DNA of 64,000 nucleotides from Solen grandis (taxonomy: Eukaryota; Mollusca; Bivalvia; Adapedonta; Solenidae), in contig CM037782.1 in NCBI GenBank assembly GCA_021229015.1, forward strand, positions 60,328,541 to 60,392,540. Reading direction: 5' to 3'. The notes below the pieces were generated by a model that saw only the letters and a list, made by a program, of their open reading frames with translations, ran no database searches and was not told the origin of the DNA. Both the position numbers and the translations under genes were made by a program. The stretch's first letter is position 1. Each line of letters begins with the position of its first letter. Below are positions 1 through 13,575 of the stretch, piece by piece.

Positions 1-77
1 TAAATATGTGTACATCCAAATATAAATATGTGTACATCCAAATATAAACATGTGTATATCCAAATATAAACATGGTA
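1..77. repeat. 22-bp AT-rich tandem repeat at the window edge
   Basis: Three to four units of a 22-bp sequence of the form taaatatgtgtacatccaaa, decaying into catggtatacatgtag. The array is cut by the window start. Confidence 0.85.
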
Positions 78-109
78 TACATGTAGCACAGAGCCATGGT
101 AGAGAGTTA

Positions 110-240
110 GCCTGTAGAATCATTAACTTTCATTAATTTTCGTTGTTTTCGTGGAGGGTTTTATCCACAAATATAAACCCGCGTAAAACAATTCAATGGT
201 TTCTGTGACATGAGCCCACGAATAAATGAACACAAGAATT
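110..240. repeat. Dispersed repeat with 'gtggagggttttatccac'
   Basis: The motif gtggagggttttatccac followed by an AT-rich stretch and cccacgaataaatg recurs at 19470-19640. It has a foldback look (cacgaa ... ttcgtg). Probably a MITE remnant; ends were not defined. Confidence 0.5.
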
Positions 241-320
241 TGTTTTTATTACATAATCAACGAAATATATTGATTTTACTGTATTGTGCTGATATAACTT
301 GTAAACCTATGTTTTTGCTA

Positions 321-346
321 TTCTCTCTCTCTCTCTCTCTCTCTCT
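321..346. repeat. (CT)n microsatellite
   Basis: Uninterrupted CT dinucleotides of about 26 bases. Confidence 0.95.
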
Positions 347-447
347 GTCTTTACCGCCCCCCTTCCTCACTTCCCCCAGTTTTTTCATGTATGCGTGCAT
401 TGATTGACTTACTGTAAATATATGGTTACACTAAAATACCATTAAAC

Positions 448-590
448 CAAGTTTAATTGGCCGCGTACCTGAAGGTTGTTGGTTCGAACCCTGTTGAAAT
501 CATTATTCTTTCCTACCTAGGAAGACTCAAAGAACTAGTCCAGCCCAGGAACCATCGAAAGGAGCTTAGATCTTAGAATAAAGTGTCAAC
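448..590 (+). mobile_element. tRNA-headed SINE, family C copy
   Basis: A B-box ggttcgaaccc near 482 and a body containing actagtccagcccag match, in opposite orientation, the copy at 50600-50755. The A-box is decayed. Not a functional tRNA because the cloverleaf cannot be closed. Confidence 0.55.
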
Positions 591-807
591 ATGGAAGAAG
601 AAAAAATGAATTCATAAAAAATACTGATTAAATATAAAAAAAAAATAAACATTTCGTAATGTGATATTCCGACTCTGTGAGTCATATCAAGCACAACGTC
701 AGTATTACAGATGTACTTTTAAAGTCTTGACAAACTTGTTAATACCGTAATGGAATATTCTATTCAAGCATTAAGATAGAATTACATACTCCTGCAAGGA
801 TGAGTTT

Positions 808-1006
808 AAGTTAATCCATCCATCATTGAACTGTAATATGGTCCATCAAGTGAACGTAGGAATTTTATAGTAAATGTAAGCCTTTATAGACTTAGAGCAA
901 AAAAGCCTATAACTCCAATTCAATGGATGCTTGCATTTGCATTGAAGTCTTTTAAGCATCTGAAGGACCATGATCATAATATATGATGGATGAATTACCT
1001 TTAAGT
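808..1006. mobile_element. Palindromic MITE, 'aatccatccatcatt' family, copy 1
   Basis: Starts ttaagttaatccatccatca and ends in the inverse (tgatggatgaattacctttaa). A related copy lies at 23268-23463. About 200 bp, non-coding, with terminal inverted repeats and a TTAA-like edge. Confidence 0.6.
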
Positions 1007-1330
1007 TAAAAAATTTGATAGCGATATTAAATTATAGGAAAGCAGTATAGAAAAAAATACTAAAGGCGTCATACTCTTCCCACCACGTGGTCTTGGGTTT
1101 GGGTTCAATCTTCGTTGTCTTTGAAAAGTTATGACATAGTTCCACTGCTTAACGCCCAGTTTATATGGGTAGTTCCAGAAATGGTTGGTCTTGTAACGTG
1201 ATTTGATGTGGTATCGTGTCACGTGGTTACTATATACGTAGCATTTAAACAAAATTCTCAAAATGACTGAAATACTATCAGTGAAACGTAAAAAACAACA
1301 GCAAAGAAACACATATTCCCCTCTTATATC

Positions 1331-1572
1331 TTAACCCTTTCCCTCATATAGACTCATTTTGATGCACTCAGTAGGTACCACATAAAGCCTGATCTGCAGA
1401 AAACCACAGTTAAACCATACCAAATTTAATTACAAAATCCTCATTTCCAGACCACTGAGGAGCAGCGAACAGCATAAAACCTGATCAGCCTGCGAGTTAC
1501 TCGCAGGCTGATCTGGTTTTATGATGTTCGTATAGGTCTTTTCATGGTGTCCTCTATGAGGGAAAGGGTTGA
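1331..1572 (-). mobile_element. TTAA MITE family 1, copy 1 (piggyBac-like ends)
   Basis: About 240 bp bounded by ttaaccctttccctcata and its inverse, with an internal perfect palindrome around gcctgcgagttactcgcagg. Four other copies are in the window. TTAA target sites and CCCTTT-type ends are typical of piggyBac elements; the autonomous partner is not present. The right end is ttga rather than ttaa. Confidence 0.8.
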
Positions 1573-2099
1573 GTAAGAGGATGTATGTGTATTTGTTTCA
1601 TCACGTATTTCATTTAGGCACAATTACCCCTGAATTATTGACAATGTAAGATCAACTTCCTCGTCATAGCCGCTTACCAAGACAGTCACACTGTCTCCGT
1701 TTTTATCGATAAATAAAGATAAAAACAATCTCCCAGTGTCTTGTGTCCTATATATGCTTACTGGAATCTCTGCTGAGGTCAAATGGGTCTTGAACGCCAT
1801 TTTTTTCTTCTTATTATGGCTGCCTCATTTACACTACTCTAGCAACAATTTCGGCGAATCAGCTGTCGTTTGACGTGAGATAAGATTTACAGATTGCCTG
1901 AAAGTGGGCATTAATTATTTATAGGAAATATCGTGTTTGAATGATAGTTTTTTATTACATTAGTGTCTACGATTACCAAAGAGTGTCATTGAAGAGAGAC
2001 ATGCTGAAATCATTTCGAAATTTTTCGCCAAAAATATTGATAGTTTCATGAAAAAATTATGAAATGTCCTGAGTATGTCTTAACGTACACGAAGAAGCA

Positions 2100-2481
2100 A
2101 AACAAATGTCCATACTATCAAAATTAAGGACACGTACCAAACAATGACGGTAAATGACCAACCATTCAAAATAAAGGAACATACCAAATAATAAAGAAGA
2201 ATGTCAAACAAATCGAAATGAAGGACACAAACCAAATAATGAAGAAGAATGTCCAGCCAATCAAAATGAAGGACACAAACCAAATAATGAAGAAGAATGT
2301 CAAACCAATCAAAATTAAGGTCTCAAACCAAATAATAAAGAAGAATGTCCAGCCAATCGAAATGAAGGACACAAACCAAATAATGAAGAAGAATGTCAAA
2401 CCAATCGAAATGAAGGACACAAACCAAATAATGAAGAAGAATGTCCAGCCATTCAAAATTAAGGCCACAAACCAAAAAGAA
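2100..2481. repeat. 48-bp tandem repeat open in frames on both strands
   Basis: About 7.5 units of 48 bp built on aatgaaggacacaaaccaaa and aagaagaatgtccagccaat. Because 48 is a multiple of three, frames stay open on both strands and yield repetitive peptides. No start context, splice sites or flanking coding sequence supports a gene. Confidence 0.85.
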
Positions 2482-3508
2482 TGTCCTATTATTACATTAT
2501 TTAGCAATATCTCCAACGTTTTGTATAATTACAACATATATTGATAGCTACTGTTGTCTGCACAAATATGGACCATAAAATTACTTCTTGTACGATATGA
2601 AAATTATAGATTTTTGCACATGGTTGTTAACACCCTATGCAGATTTTTTTTTTTTTGACTAAGCAAATTAATATCATTGAATGAATGAATTTTTAAAATT
2701 TCAACTCATGTGGTTTCCCCAAAGGTTACAGACCCCCGCATACGACTGGAGAAGAGCCAGTAATGGCTTTTTTTGCTGACGTCAAAAGGATCTTAGTGTT
2801 ACTTGTAAAAACTGTTTCCAAATCGACGTAACAGAAATTTATATGTTTAATAAATTGAAACATGATATCGATGGAATATCAATGAAGATAAACAGAGGAA
2901 ATCTAGCAAGCAAATATCAACATTATTACATGGAAATGTTTTTACAAATTAAAGCCAACTTATTTAGATCTCCCGTAATTGATTTGTCAAGTGAGACGCC
3001 ATGTATAGACCCAATCGGAAAGGCCCGGTCTAATTGAGAATCGATGCTATGACATCGCCATCGTTTTTATTTACAACCACAAGTACGATTAGGGACAATA
3101 ACGTCCCATTTACAAACACAAGTGATTGATGTTACATCTATAATGGGAAAAACGAATATTGAATGTTGATATTTCATTCACTTGATAAATAGTGGTACGA
3201 ACTAAACTGCGGGCAAGGAGAGAGGTTTGTACACTCGTATTTTTTTCATGGTAATAATAGATCGTGCCATAATTATAGATAAATAAATATATATTTATGT
3301 GTTCAAAGCGAAAAAAACCATGCCAAAGTCTTACGAAAGTTAGTCGTGTTTACGAATATTCTTTACATCCATCGATATGTTGTTCCTATCAATGAAAGCC
3401 ATATGGTCGTATCTTTGAAATTACATTTGTTTTACGCCCAGAGCTTCGATAATAGATCTGTCATTTTGGTACATTATCTATATCAGACATGCATAGTGTT
3501 GCTTCACT

Positions 3509-3551
3509 GTGATATCATGTCAGATATCACTGTGATATCATGTCAGATATA
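3509..3551. repeat. Short palindromic direct repeat
   Basis: Two adjacent 21-23 bp units of ctgtgatatcatgtcagata, each rich in gatatc palindromes. Confidence 0.8.
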
Positions 3552-3584
3552 CCAGTATAACTATTAATGACTTTAGTATACGGT

Positions 3585-3660
3585 GGCCCGGTAACAAACC
3601 CACGACATTCCGATTAAGTGACAGACGTCCTAACCAATCGGCCAACGAGACCGGTTCCTG
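3585..3660 (-). mobile_element. tRNA-like SINE head fragment
   Basis: Read on the minus strand, an A-box-like gttggccgattggttagga is followed by a degraded B-box (gtcgtgggtttgttacc). Only the head is present. Confidence 0.4.
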
Positions 3661-3939
3661 GGTCACTAGAATTGAAATCTAACATAATTTACACAAGAAA
3701 CAAACATATCATTATCAATTCAAATTTCTTTTGCTGTTGATAGAAGTGGTCTTGACCTTTCCATTAACAAAGCAATTTCTAGCAACCACTTGTGACAGTG
3801 AATTCCAACAAATAACATTAACAGCACTTGAGATATTGAATGTTAGTTGAACATGCGCTTTGCTGCCACAAGTCACGCTTAAAAGAGAGATTGTCTTTCA
3901 TAATAGCTATCTTAAAAACTTTTGCTAACATATGTTGAT

Positions 3940-4135
3940 ACCGGATCCGATTGCGGAGGGGTTACTGCGACAGTCTCGGGAACGGGAGGTCGTGGGTTCG
4001 ATACGCGATATACCACAGTCGATAAACTGGAAATGATAGCTCTATGCTTGGTGCTTAGCATTACTATAAGGTAGCACTGCATGTGTCTCAAGTAGACTTA
4101 GTCCAAATGCTTATGGGACGTAATACCCGACGAAT
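3940..4135 (+). mobile_element. SINE family A, decayed copy
   Basis: Contains gggaggtcgtgggttcgata (B-box), then the family body (tagctctatgcttggtgctt, ctcaagtagac) and a diverged end. Many substitutions relative to the copies at 5033 and 12108. Confidence 0.6.
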
Positions 4136-4245
4136 GTATTTAAAGGTTTATTTTCACCTTTTTTAAATTCTTAATGATAGAAAATACTTTATGGTGATTG
4201 CATTTGCTCGATAAATATACATCAGTACAGAATTATGATATTACT

Positions 4246-4298
4246 AACACCGAAATATGCAAACCGAGGTACGAGAAGTGAGGTACGCAAACGCGTCT

Positions 4299-4367
<69 letters not shown>

Positions 4368-4613
4368 CTTGTATTACTATCTTAACGAGGTATCCCATGT
4401 GTTACTCATACGTCACTACTGCGGTTTGTACCTCGATCTGTGTGCAAAAATGTTTTCATAGAGAGGTACATTTTCCGAGGTATGTAAATCAACATTGAAA
4501 CTAACCAATATTCAGTCCCCTTACCAAACTAAACCAAACCCAAACACTACCCACAAACAGTAATCCTAACACTTTCTTTGACCCAACACCGAAATATGCA
4601 AACCGAGGTACGA
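4246..4613. repeat. Direct repeats of a 29-bp 'aacaccgaaatatgcaaacc' unit
   Basis: The unit occurs at 4246-4274 and 4585-4613, with the phrase cgaggta also between them. The pair flanks the CA/GA microsatellite and may be the edges of a small repeat or a duplicated segment. Confidence 0.65.
4299..4364. repeat. (CA)n(GA)n compound microsatellite
   Basis: Six CA units lead into about 27 GA units with two interruptions. Confidence 0.95.
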
Positions 4614-5032
4614 AACGTGTGGAACACACACATGCACGCACGTGTGTATATCTCAAGGAATCTGCAGCAACTGAGAATTAAAAGAGTGAAAACATCACAC
4701 GCCCGTGGCATCTTCTTGTCCTACATTTTAGTGGCAATCTCATTACTTAAGACGCCTTCCATGATAAACGTTCACTTTTAATGATTAATTGCCCAATCAC
4801 GAACTGCTGGTGAAATTTAGAAAAAATACCGGATTTTGATTGGCAGAAAAAGTAGGGCGAACAATAAGTTTGCATGACGTTGATCGATATTATTAATATT
4901 ATTATTGTCAGGAGTGATTAAAACATTTGTTTAATAAAGAGCTATTATTTAAGATGATTAATACCCCCGTCTCTAACGTTGTTTTTATGCAATGTGTATG
5001 TAGGAAAAGATGTGGTCTGGTGGGTCGGTAGG

Positions 5033-5337
5033 TGAAGGTTGGGTTTAACGTCCCACCGACAGTATTTCAGTCATTTGGAGACGATGTCTACTTGAGACAG
5101 ATATAGTGCTGCCACACTGCAGTATCACGCCGTAGACATGTGTCATGATACCACACCCAGTCACATTATCCTGACACCGGACCAACCAGTCCTGCAACTA
5201 TCCTTATATGCTGAGCGCCAAGCAAAGGAGCAATAACAGTACCATTTTTTTACGACTTTGGTATGTCGCGGCCGGGGATCGAAACCAAGACCTCCCGCTC
5301 CCGAGGCGGACGCGCTTACCCATGGCCACTGGGGACG
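5033..5337 (-). mobile_element. SINE family A, near full-length copy
   Basis: Read on the minus strand: tRNA-like head with A-box (ggtaagcgcgtccgcctcgg) and B-box, the conserved body with agacatcgtctccaaatgac, and the tail gggacgttaaacccaac. About 300 bp. With 12108-12405 this is the best family copy in the window. Such V-SINE/core-SINE-like elements are common in bivalves; the exact family name was not assigned. Confidence 0.8.
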
Positions 5338-5703
5338 GTCTGAAGGAATTTGACGTGACTTGACGTGACATTACGTTATTTGATGTGACGTCATTCTTAT
5401 ATAGGCCTTATTTCTGGAAAACAGAGGATAAATGTCCTCCTCTGAATCTGCTTGCTTCGCTGATGCATTATCATCCAATGAAAACTCTAAAAAGAGCCAA
5501 ACATTGAAAATAATTGTTATTTGCATAAGACATTTTCTAATACCAACGCGCAAATCCCCGAATGGTCAGCCTGAGAGAAGACCCCTACGAGATAATGACA
5601 AAGGTCAGAATGCACAATCATGAATTTATGTTTCCCAAAACATTCATGGTGTTGGTTAATGTTTTGTGTTTCTATGGTTTGTACCCCTCTACAAGTGGCA
5701 TGT

Positions 5704-5800
5704 TCCGATGACCTAGTGGTAAGACCGTCAGACCGGGAGGCTGGATGTCGCGAGTTCGTTACCTTCGATGTGACATACCAAAGTCAATTAAAAGATGCAG
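5704..5800 (+). mobile_element. SINE family A, 5' fragment
   Basis: Head only: tgacctagtggtaagaccgt, a degraded B-box and gacataccaaagtcaattaa; the body is missing. Confidence 0.5.
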
Positions 5801-6347
5801 GTCAATGTTAAAGAATCACATGTGAGAACAGGATCCTATTCGTCACAGCTGTAAAAAAATTTGCAAAAACACAATCATATATTTCAAATTTCCTATGGAG
5901 TTTGAAATCGATGGACATTTCAATATACAATATTTTAATATGCAAACATTAAACTATTTACAAATAAACTACACCTAACACATACTTCTTGACTATGAAC
6001 TCCGAAAGGAATTTACTGTAAAATATTACGTTCGATTTTCTAACAGTTTATTTTCACAGACAATAAAAAATAAATCACGAAAATGTATAATTACAAAACC
6101 GTTTTGCTGTTGTTGTTCATACGCAGATGAATTTTGTTGCCATGGGTTCGATCCCCGCGTGTGCCAAATAAACTGCTGATAATGCCATGTTCACTATGGC
6201 TTGGTACATGTTTTGTAACCACATAACAAAATAAGGGGAAGACTAAAATATTTTTGCACAAATATTTAAATGTTACGACAATTTGCAAGACCGCCTCGGG
6301 TCTAAGTGAAGGTTATTTATTCGCGAATTTCCCATCCGCTACATACC

Positions 6348-6526
6348 GCTGAACCTGTACAAGTGGCCACCTGTATTAAGCGGCTAACCTGCATTTACCG
6401 GTCAGTTTTAGTATTACCAAACTTTGTATTTTGTTACATGTTTAACCTTCATTTAGCGGTCACCCCTGTTAAGCGGCCACTTTCTCATGTTTCCCTGACT
6501 GATCGCTTAAGACAGATTTGACTGTA
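6348..6526. mobile_element. pogo/Tigger-like MITE, copy 1
   Basis: Bounded by gaacctgtacaagtggccac and cgcttaagacagatttgact-gta, with repeated 'agcggtc/agcggcc' blocks inside. Related copies at 7432 and 20352. The CAGTTGAACC-type ends and TA flank recall pogo/Tigger non-autonomous elements. Confidence 0.6.
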
Positions 6527-6828
6527 TACCCACGATTCATGGAAGGATTTTCACTACACTACCATCGCGGATTTGTCCAGTGGTTTGCGATTTCGATTCA
6601 AAATACATAGGTGATCATGTTTGTTCGAAGCAGTGGAATATTATTATCATAATTCTCTACACTTAATTTTACAGTGGTGTGAATGCTTTAACCATAATCG
6701 ATTAATACAGCTCTCTTTCCGTTCACCACGTGTAAGAATAGACGTCGGAAAACCACGTTGTCCTCTCTATACAGTGTCATCTTCTGGCCGCCTTGACAGG
6801 CTCCCCCCTTACTGGAAGGTAACAATCA

Positions 6829-6960
6829 CCTAGCCCCCTCAACGCTGTGGGTTCGAATCCTGGTCACTCTCTATCTAAAATCACGGAGGTCATCCAGCAG
6901 GTCTGCTGTATATCGATGGTTCGACCCGGAAGCATATTTGCATTTGGGCTGTCCATCTAC
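6829..6960 (+). mobile_element. SINE family B fragment
   Basis: Contains gtgggttcgaatcctggtca after cctcaacgct, matching the head of the copy at 40545. The body past 6900 is diverged. Confidence 0.4.
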
Positions 6961-7431
6961 CTAATATAAGCTTGACGTCGCTATATGATTGAACTCTTGT
7001 CGCATCAACTCAAAGGTCAAGTCCAAAAGGAAAATAATATCATCATTTCCAAGGGACATAACAAAACTATTCTGGGTGCCTTGGTTGGTTCCTACTACAC
7101 TTAACTTTGTCCTCAAAATCAGTAAGGATGAACTGAACAAATGGTCATAATAACGCCAACATTTCAAGGAGCATACATACATCTTGTCTCTAGTCTTCCA
7201 TCGTCCAAATTCAACTCGACCTTGACATTAAACTTCAGAATCGAAATAATTGACCAACGCGCATGTATATGATAATGGTGACATGAAGTATCGTCTTAAT
7301 AACTTAAATAGTTTTGTATTTGTTAGAGAAAAGAGAAAGAAAAATTCGAATTTAAGTATTAATGTATTTCCAAGCAACTTAAAGTTCTAGCTGTAAGACT
7401 AATCCTAGTTATAACTCCAAATTCTTATTCT

Positions 7432-7612
7432 GCAGTTGAACCTGTATTAGCGGTCACCCCCATTAAGCGGTCAATCTGCATTTAACGGTCAGTTTTAATA
7501 TCACCAAATCAGCATTTTGCTAAATGTTTAACCTTCGTCTAGCGGCCATCTCTGTTAAGCGGCCATTTTCTCTTGTTCCCTTGATTGATCGCTTAAGACA
7601 AGTTTGACTGTA
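7432..7612. mobile_element. pogo/Tigger-like MITE, copy 2
   Basis: Starts cagttgaacctgtattagcg and ends aagtttgactgta. Same internal blocks as 6348-6526 at about 85% by eye. Confidence 0.65.
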
Positions 7613-10600
7613 TTTATAAAATTTACATTTCAGTGGTCTAGTAATTAATAATGGTAAATATTTTAGTTTTATTTATCAACTGTGGTCATCTTAGGTGTGT
7701 CCCGTTTTGGGGTCAAAAAAGATAACACTCTAACTATTACAAAATCAAGACAATGCTGTCTATAGCCAGCTTATCTTTTGCTTCAAGTTTCACAGCAAGA
7801 CGAAATTTACCTTTACTTAAAACGGTCTGCTTTTTCACCCACTTTATAGAACGCATGGACTTCACAATAAGCAATTCAACTGGTTTCAAATTGAAGAGAA
7901 CCTGTGTTCGTATTTGCGTGTTTATCACTCGCGTCTTCGAACTGATTACCTATCACAGAACGAGCAGTTTCTGCGAAGAATTCATTTTTTAAACAGGAAT
8001 TTCCGCGAGCTTTCAATTGTTTAGCCTGAGGCATTTCTAAAACACGACGTTTGTTCCGTGGAGTTCCATGTAATGGAATCATGCTGCGATATCGAGAAGG
8101 TAATTACGAATGATTCACCTTGCATGGGAAAACACCGGAGAAGAGAGAAGCTTGACTTTATTTAAGAGAACAAACTAGATCAACCTAGAAACATTAACAC
8201 GTTTCTTGGGCTTTCTAAGGAATGGACAGACCTGAGTAACGTAACGTAATTTGAGACAATAGAACTTAGCCATGAAAAATGTTCACCAATGTAGTTTAGA
8301 CCCTGTCTATTGACTACTTCGTGTGATCTTGACCATCAAGTTACGAATGGGTACATGTAATCTATAAATAGAGATTGTGACGTCACTAGCTTGCACTACC
8401 GTAGGATTCACCCAAAACTGCGAATTATGCTTCCGCGCAAATAGACCTACGTAGTAAAGGCAGTTTTATATGAATATGACAAAAGGTTAGTAACATAAGC
8501 ATACCTAGATGCTAGTTAAATGTGCTTTTATTATTGTCAACACATTATACCCTACTTTCACTTCACATAGATATTGGAAAACTCTGCCGTGTGTGTATAA
8601 TTTGCAGATAAGTATTTTCTCTCTAAATGTCATATACATTGCAAAAATACATTCCACTGACAAAGAAATTGATAACAACTTAATAGCGTAGTAAAACATT
8701 TAAATCACGTGACTTATCCATTCCAATGCAATCTCAAACGCTGGAGATCTTACAGTGACGTAACCAGGATTTACCCATAATCCTTTCAGCGCTTTCACAC
8801 CACAGGTCATTCAGCCCGGTGTTGACACACTGATGTACAGATACATTGAACTTGCAGTGCACACGTATGAACATAATAAAACATCGCCAATGGACTAATG
8901 TTATAACCTTGATTGTGGTAGAAATATAACTGTAATCATGTTTATGAATGCTAATTCAAAAGGTCACGGATCTAAAAGTATAAAAACTGTAAATCTGAAA
9001 CAAATATTCACTTATAAGTGAATCTATATCTATTTCCGGTGAATGGAGATCGAATGTAAATAATTACATAGCAGAATACGATAGCAATTTCCGCGTTACA
9101 TCCAGAGTCTCTTGCGGGCCATTCCTAACCTTTGGAATGATCGGCAAATTCATATATCATTTATGCATAATCAAAGACTTGTTCAGACTAAATTTGTTTC
9201 TCGAAGTAAGAAGCGGTAATTAGGATACAGTAAGATGGATAATTAATAAATTTGGAGGAGCACTTAGCGGCATTCTTGTCACGTAACTTTTTCATGCAAA
9301 AAAAAACAAAAAAAAAAAAAAAAACATACCAGAACTGAAGCACTTACTTCGTGCTTCATACAGACCTTTTCCAACGACATAATCACAATTCTTTTTGGCT
9401 TGCGGCTATAGCCACAAATCGTTTATTATTTTGGATTTGTGATTACTATATCTTGCTCGTAACAGTTTGGACATGTTGCATTTGGCAGATAGCCGAGATT
9501 ATCTGTTTGAGTACACGTAACATGCGGGTTTTTCAAAGTTAACATGAATTGTTGGAAGGAATTGTGGTACTCTTCTTTGACTAATAATAATAATATGCAG
9601 AGTTATTATCATATATTGGCATTCACAATTCAGTTTGTAACTTAGCAAATGTAGCAATTAACACATAACTTTAAAAAAGAAAAAATCTGTATTATCTAAA
9701 TATATATGATTATATATGATATACAATATTAAACAAAACTTGCAAACATGCGCCAACAATTCGTGTATGTTTGTCCATTCTAAAGCACTAGGTTATCTAT
9801 CACACTTGGACCAAGTCTTGAACAAAATCAGTTGGTGGGTAAAAACAGATGCTTTAATTGTATGTGTTAGTATTCACCCGTGTTGTCCTACAGAAATATG
9901 AAACTAACGGGAAGGATAGTATGTACATAATTGTGAAAAACCTTGCCCAGCTTTGAATTATCTAACTGGTTAGAGCAAAATTTGTTTAACTCCCTGTCCA
10001 AAGACCTTATGACTTAGTAGAGATCCACAACTCTGATGAAGGTAAAGAGCAAATCACGAGAAGCTCTTACGTGTACGCTCATGTGAACGCGAGATAAATG
10101 TGAGATGTGTAAAATTGCCCATACATAAATAAACTGCAGTTTTCTATTTAATTAGTTGCCGATTAAACCAAATATGTATGCCTTTCATTTGATCGCAGAT
10201 CTGTTTTATGAGCGATACTGTCTATAAAGCGTTTCAGCGAGATCTCATTCAAATCCCATTCATCTCTTTTTTCGTCACGAGAAAAAACGTTATTTCGGTT
10301 TTCAGTTTCATATCTGAAATATATCTGATATATAATATGTCTGTGCTTTGTCTGATTCCAGTAGAAACGGTTTACTTTATGTTGCAAGATGGCACACTGC
10401 CAATGTAGATCTATATCAAATGTTTGACTGATATGCTGGGAACCAGAATAAAATAAAAATAAAATGTGTCACGCAAAATAACGTATTTCAGAGCTTCCTG
10501 TGAAATGTATAACGTATGCCTTTCACAGTAACACTAGTCATTTTTTTTTTTCAAATATCATACGGGTAATTCCGGGAAAAGACGAAGTAACACGATTCTA

Positions 10601-11714
10601 TCTATTGTCTGCATTTCCGTGGTACTGGTCCCCGGCCTCAACGGGGTTATATATGAGTAACCAATACAACAGCTGGAAACAGTACGAACGTGACCCAAGG
10701 CATCGGTTTTAATATTTAAATACAATTCGGTTCATACACGGTTTGCAGTGTCTGTTGGCTTCACTAAATAAATGCAGAATGTCTCTCTTAGGTGTTGTTT
10801 TCGTCCCCTTATATGATTTATTGTCGAGTGCTAAGTTGAGTGGATATGTTAATTTATGTCGGGACCTCGAGGAAAATTTAAACGCTTGGGGAATATGACG
10901 TTTGAATCTATGTGGGAGATAGGATGATTGATATTTTATAGGATCTGACATGAGTTATCATTTCATACCAACTTTAACTGAACTCGTTCATGGAAATGTT
11001 ATGAAGCGAGCCAGAGGCAAATCGTTTAGTAAAAGTTGATATGAAATAGCAATCCATGTCAAGTTCTTTTTATCATATGACTTAAACTCAGTAAACAGCG
11101 TTTATAAGAAGAAAACAAAATCATAAATGACTGCGCGGGACCGGACTGTGACAAACACAGACTGTTTATAATCCTACGCCAAGAAAATTAGTTCCATGAC
11201 CACAGCTGAAAATTAAGAATCAATGTGAGTATTACTCATAACGCCATATGATAAAATTCGATACTAAATAGGTATATGATATTATCAAATACTATATTTA
11301 GTCATATGTCATTTGAGTAAGGCATGGAAACAAGAAAAGGTGACGCTTGTTTGATGTATGGAAATAACCAAATGACACTTTCATGAACATTCCTTTAGAA
11401 CTATCTATTTATATATCAATATAACTGCTAGTATCTAGAAATAAGTGAAATGCATTTATAGCAGATAGTTGAGTCTTTTTGAGAAACTTGTCTGTCTAGG
11501 AACATTACATCTACACACTGCGGTACCATGAAGCAAATAAAGTAAGTTAAGTAAATAAGTTAATTCTTTATTTAGAGTGGTGGTATGGTCCACATTTTTT
11601 TCTAATTTCAGAAGACGCCATACCACCACACAGAGTCACAGTCAACCTTTTCTGGAGCTTCCATTAAGCCACGTGTCTACAAATCCTAATATATTTTACA
11701 CGTGCGAATCTAAG

Positions 11715-11732
11715 CCCCCCCCCCCCCCCCCT
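11715..11732. repeat. Poly-C tract
   Basis: A run of about 17 C in otherwise AT-rich DNA. Confidence 0.9.
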
Positions 11733-12107
11733 CTTAAAAAAAGCCTAATTAAAGCGAAAATACATCCAGACAACGTGGGTTCCATCGTTAAACGACTGCC
11801 ATCAAATACGTAAATTCTAAACATATCGGAACAACGTCACCAATTCAAGAGATATAGTTTCAGATCGTATAATAATGAACACAAATAATTAAAGTAGCAG
11901 CACTCCAGACATCGAAGCACCGACCACAGGAGGGACTTTATTTATATATATTCCACACTCCCAACATGAGGGGAGCGGTATAAAACAGCTATCGTAAAAT
12001 ATTACTGGAACTATAATATTTGTGGAAAACTGAATACATGAATTATAAATATATGTGCTTCACGCATGCAATCCATATCATAACATTAAATTTTAAATCA
12101 AATGACC

Positions 12108-12405
12108 GAGTGCCGAGTGGTTAGAGCGTCCGCCTCGGGGGAACGGGAGGTCGTGAGTTCGTTCCCCGGCTGCGACATACCAAAGTCGTAAAAAATGGTA
12201 CTGTTGTAGCTCCCTTGCTTGGCGTTCAGCATATAAATGTAGATCCGGGACTGGTTGATCCAGGGTCAGGATATGGCAGGGTGTGATATCATGTCAAATG
12301 TCTAGGGCGTGATACTGCAGTGTGGCAGCACTAGATCTGTCTCAAGTAGACGTCGTCTCCAATGACTGAAATACTGTCGGTGGGACGTTAAACCCAACAA
12401 ACAAA
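12108..12405 (+). mobile_element. SINE family A, near full-length copy
   Basis: Head gagtggttagagcgtccgcc, B-box gtcgtgagttcgttcccc, body with gtgatactgcagtgtggcag and ctcaagtagacgtcgtctcc, tail gggacgttaaacccaacaaa. Intact order and edges make it a good reference copy for the window. Confidence 0.85.
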
Positions 12406-13339
12406 TATAAATCAGATGAATATTTAATCTATCAATGATAATTTGTGTTGACTTGCATATTCCAAGGAAAACACCAAGTCGCGTGTTGTTTTATACCTAT
12501 ATATATGAAAAAAAAATAAAGTGAAGGTAAATAAAATACACTGCCTGTTCGTCTGCCTGCTATCCTGATGTAAGACAAACATTCACGACCTTCTAGCCAA
12601 ACTGTTTCGGTACTTTAGAGTTTAAATGCTTTTTTCAGTCACAGCTCTGGAATTAAATGGTCAGAAAGTCTATGAAAAGCTAACGACCTTTTAACCTAGT
12701 CTATGATATTTCCGTATGTTTAACTATAAAAATAATGGATCGGAATTCCACGAAAACCTGATGACTATGAGCTTTCTTTTAATCACAAAGAAAACAGGCT
12801 GCCAAACGCCATTTTAGATAAACAAAGGCAGAAGTACAAAACAAAAAAGAATGCATGTTTATCTTTTCAAGTCTTACACTGTTTACCATTTCTTCAAACG
12901 ACTTTTCAAACATGCGCCAACGACCTCCCTAAGGACAATGTTAAAGGCACGTGTTTTTTGTCAGGGCGCTGTTTCCTTTTTCGTTTGAATCAAATGACGT
13001 TTCCCGTTTTCCCGTCTTTTGCTGGTCAAAGACACGCAGTGTTGATGTGCAGCAAATGTAAACTCTCCATTTTTCATTAAAGTTTTTTAATTTCATTAAA
13101 TGATTCACAACAAATCAGATTTTAACACCAAAAAGCGATATCGCTTATGAAAACGTCTTGTGAGCTTTGGCTGTCCGTGATGTGGAGGTAAGCCGGGGAA
13201 TACCCACGTGTCCGAACGGGCGATCATCACGCCAGGCTGACATGGACTCGAACTTCATATTGGTGAAAAGTCAGTGTGTGAACCACTACGCTATCAGGAC
13301 ACTGAACAGTTTTATTAAAACAGGTAGACATTTTCGTTT

Positions 13340-13575
13340 GCAAGGGTTAAACGTTCCTCCGACAGTATTTCAATCATTTTTGGACATCTGTCTACATGAG
13401 ACAGATACAGTGCTGCCACACTGCGATATTACACCGTATACAAATAGTATGATACCACCCATAGTCACATTATCCCGACACCGGGCCAACAGGTCCTGGA
13501 GTTGCTTTTACTGTGCCGAGCTCCAAACACAAGTGCATTTTGTTTCCTGATTTGACATGCCGCAGCCTGCGTTGT
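13340..13575 (-). mobile_element. SINE family A, partial copy
   Basis: Body and tail present on the minus strand (ctccgacagtatttcaatca, gacagatacagtgctgccac); the tRNA-like head is lost after gcggcatgtcaaa. An open frame on the other strand is a by-product. Confidence 0.7.
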
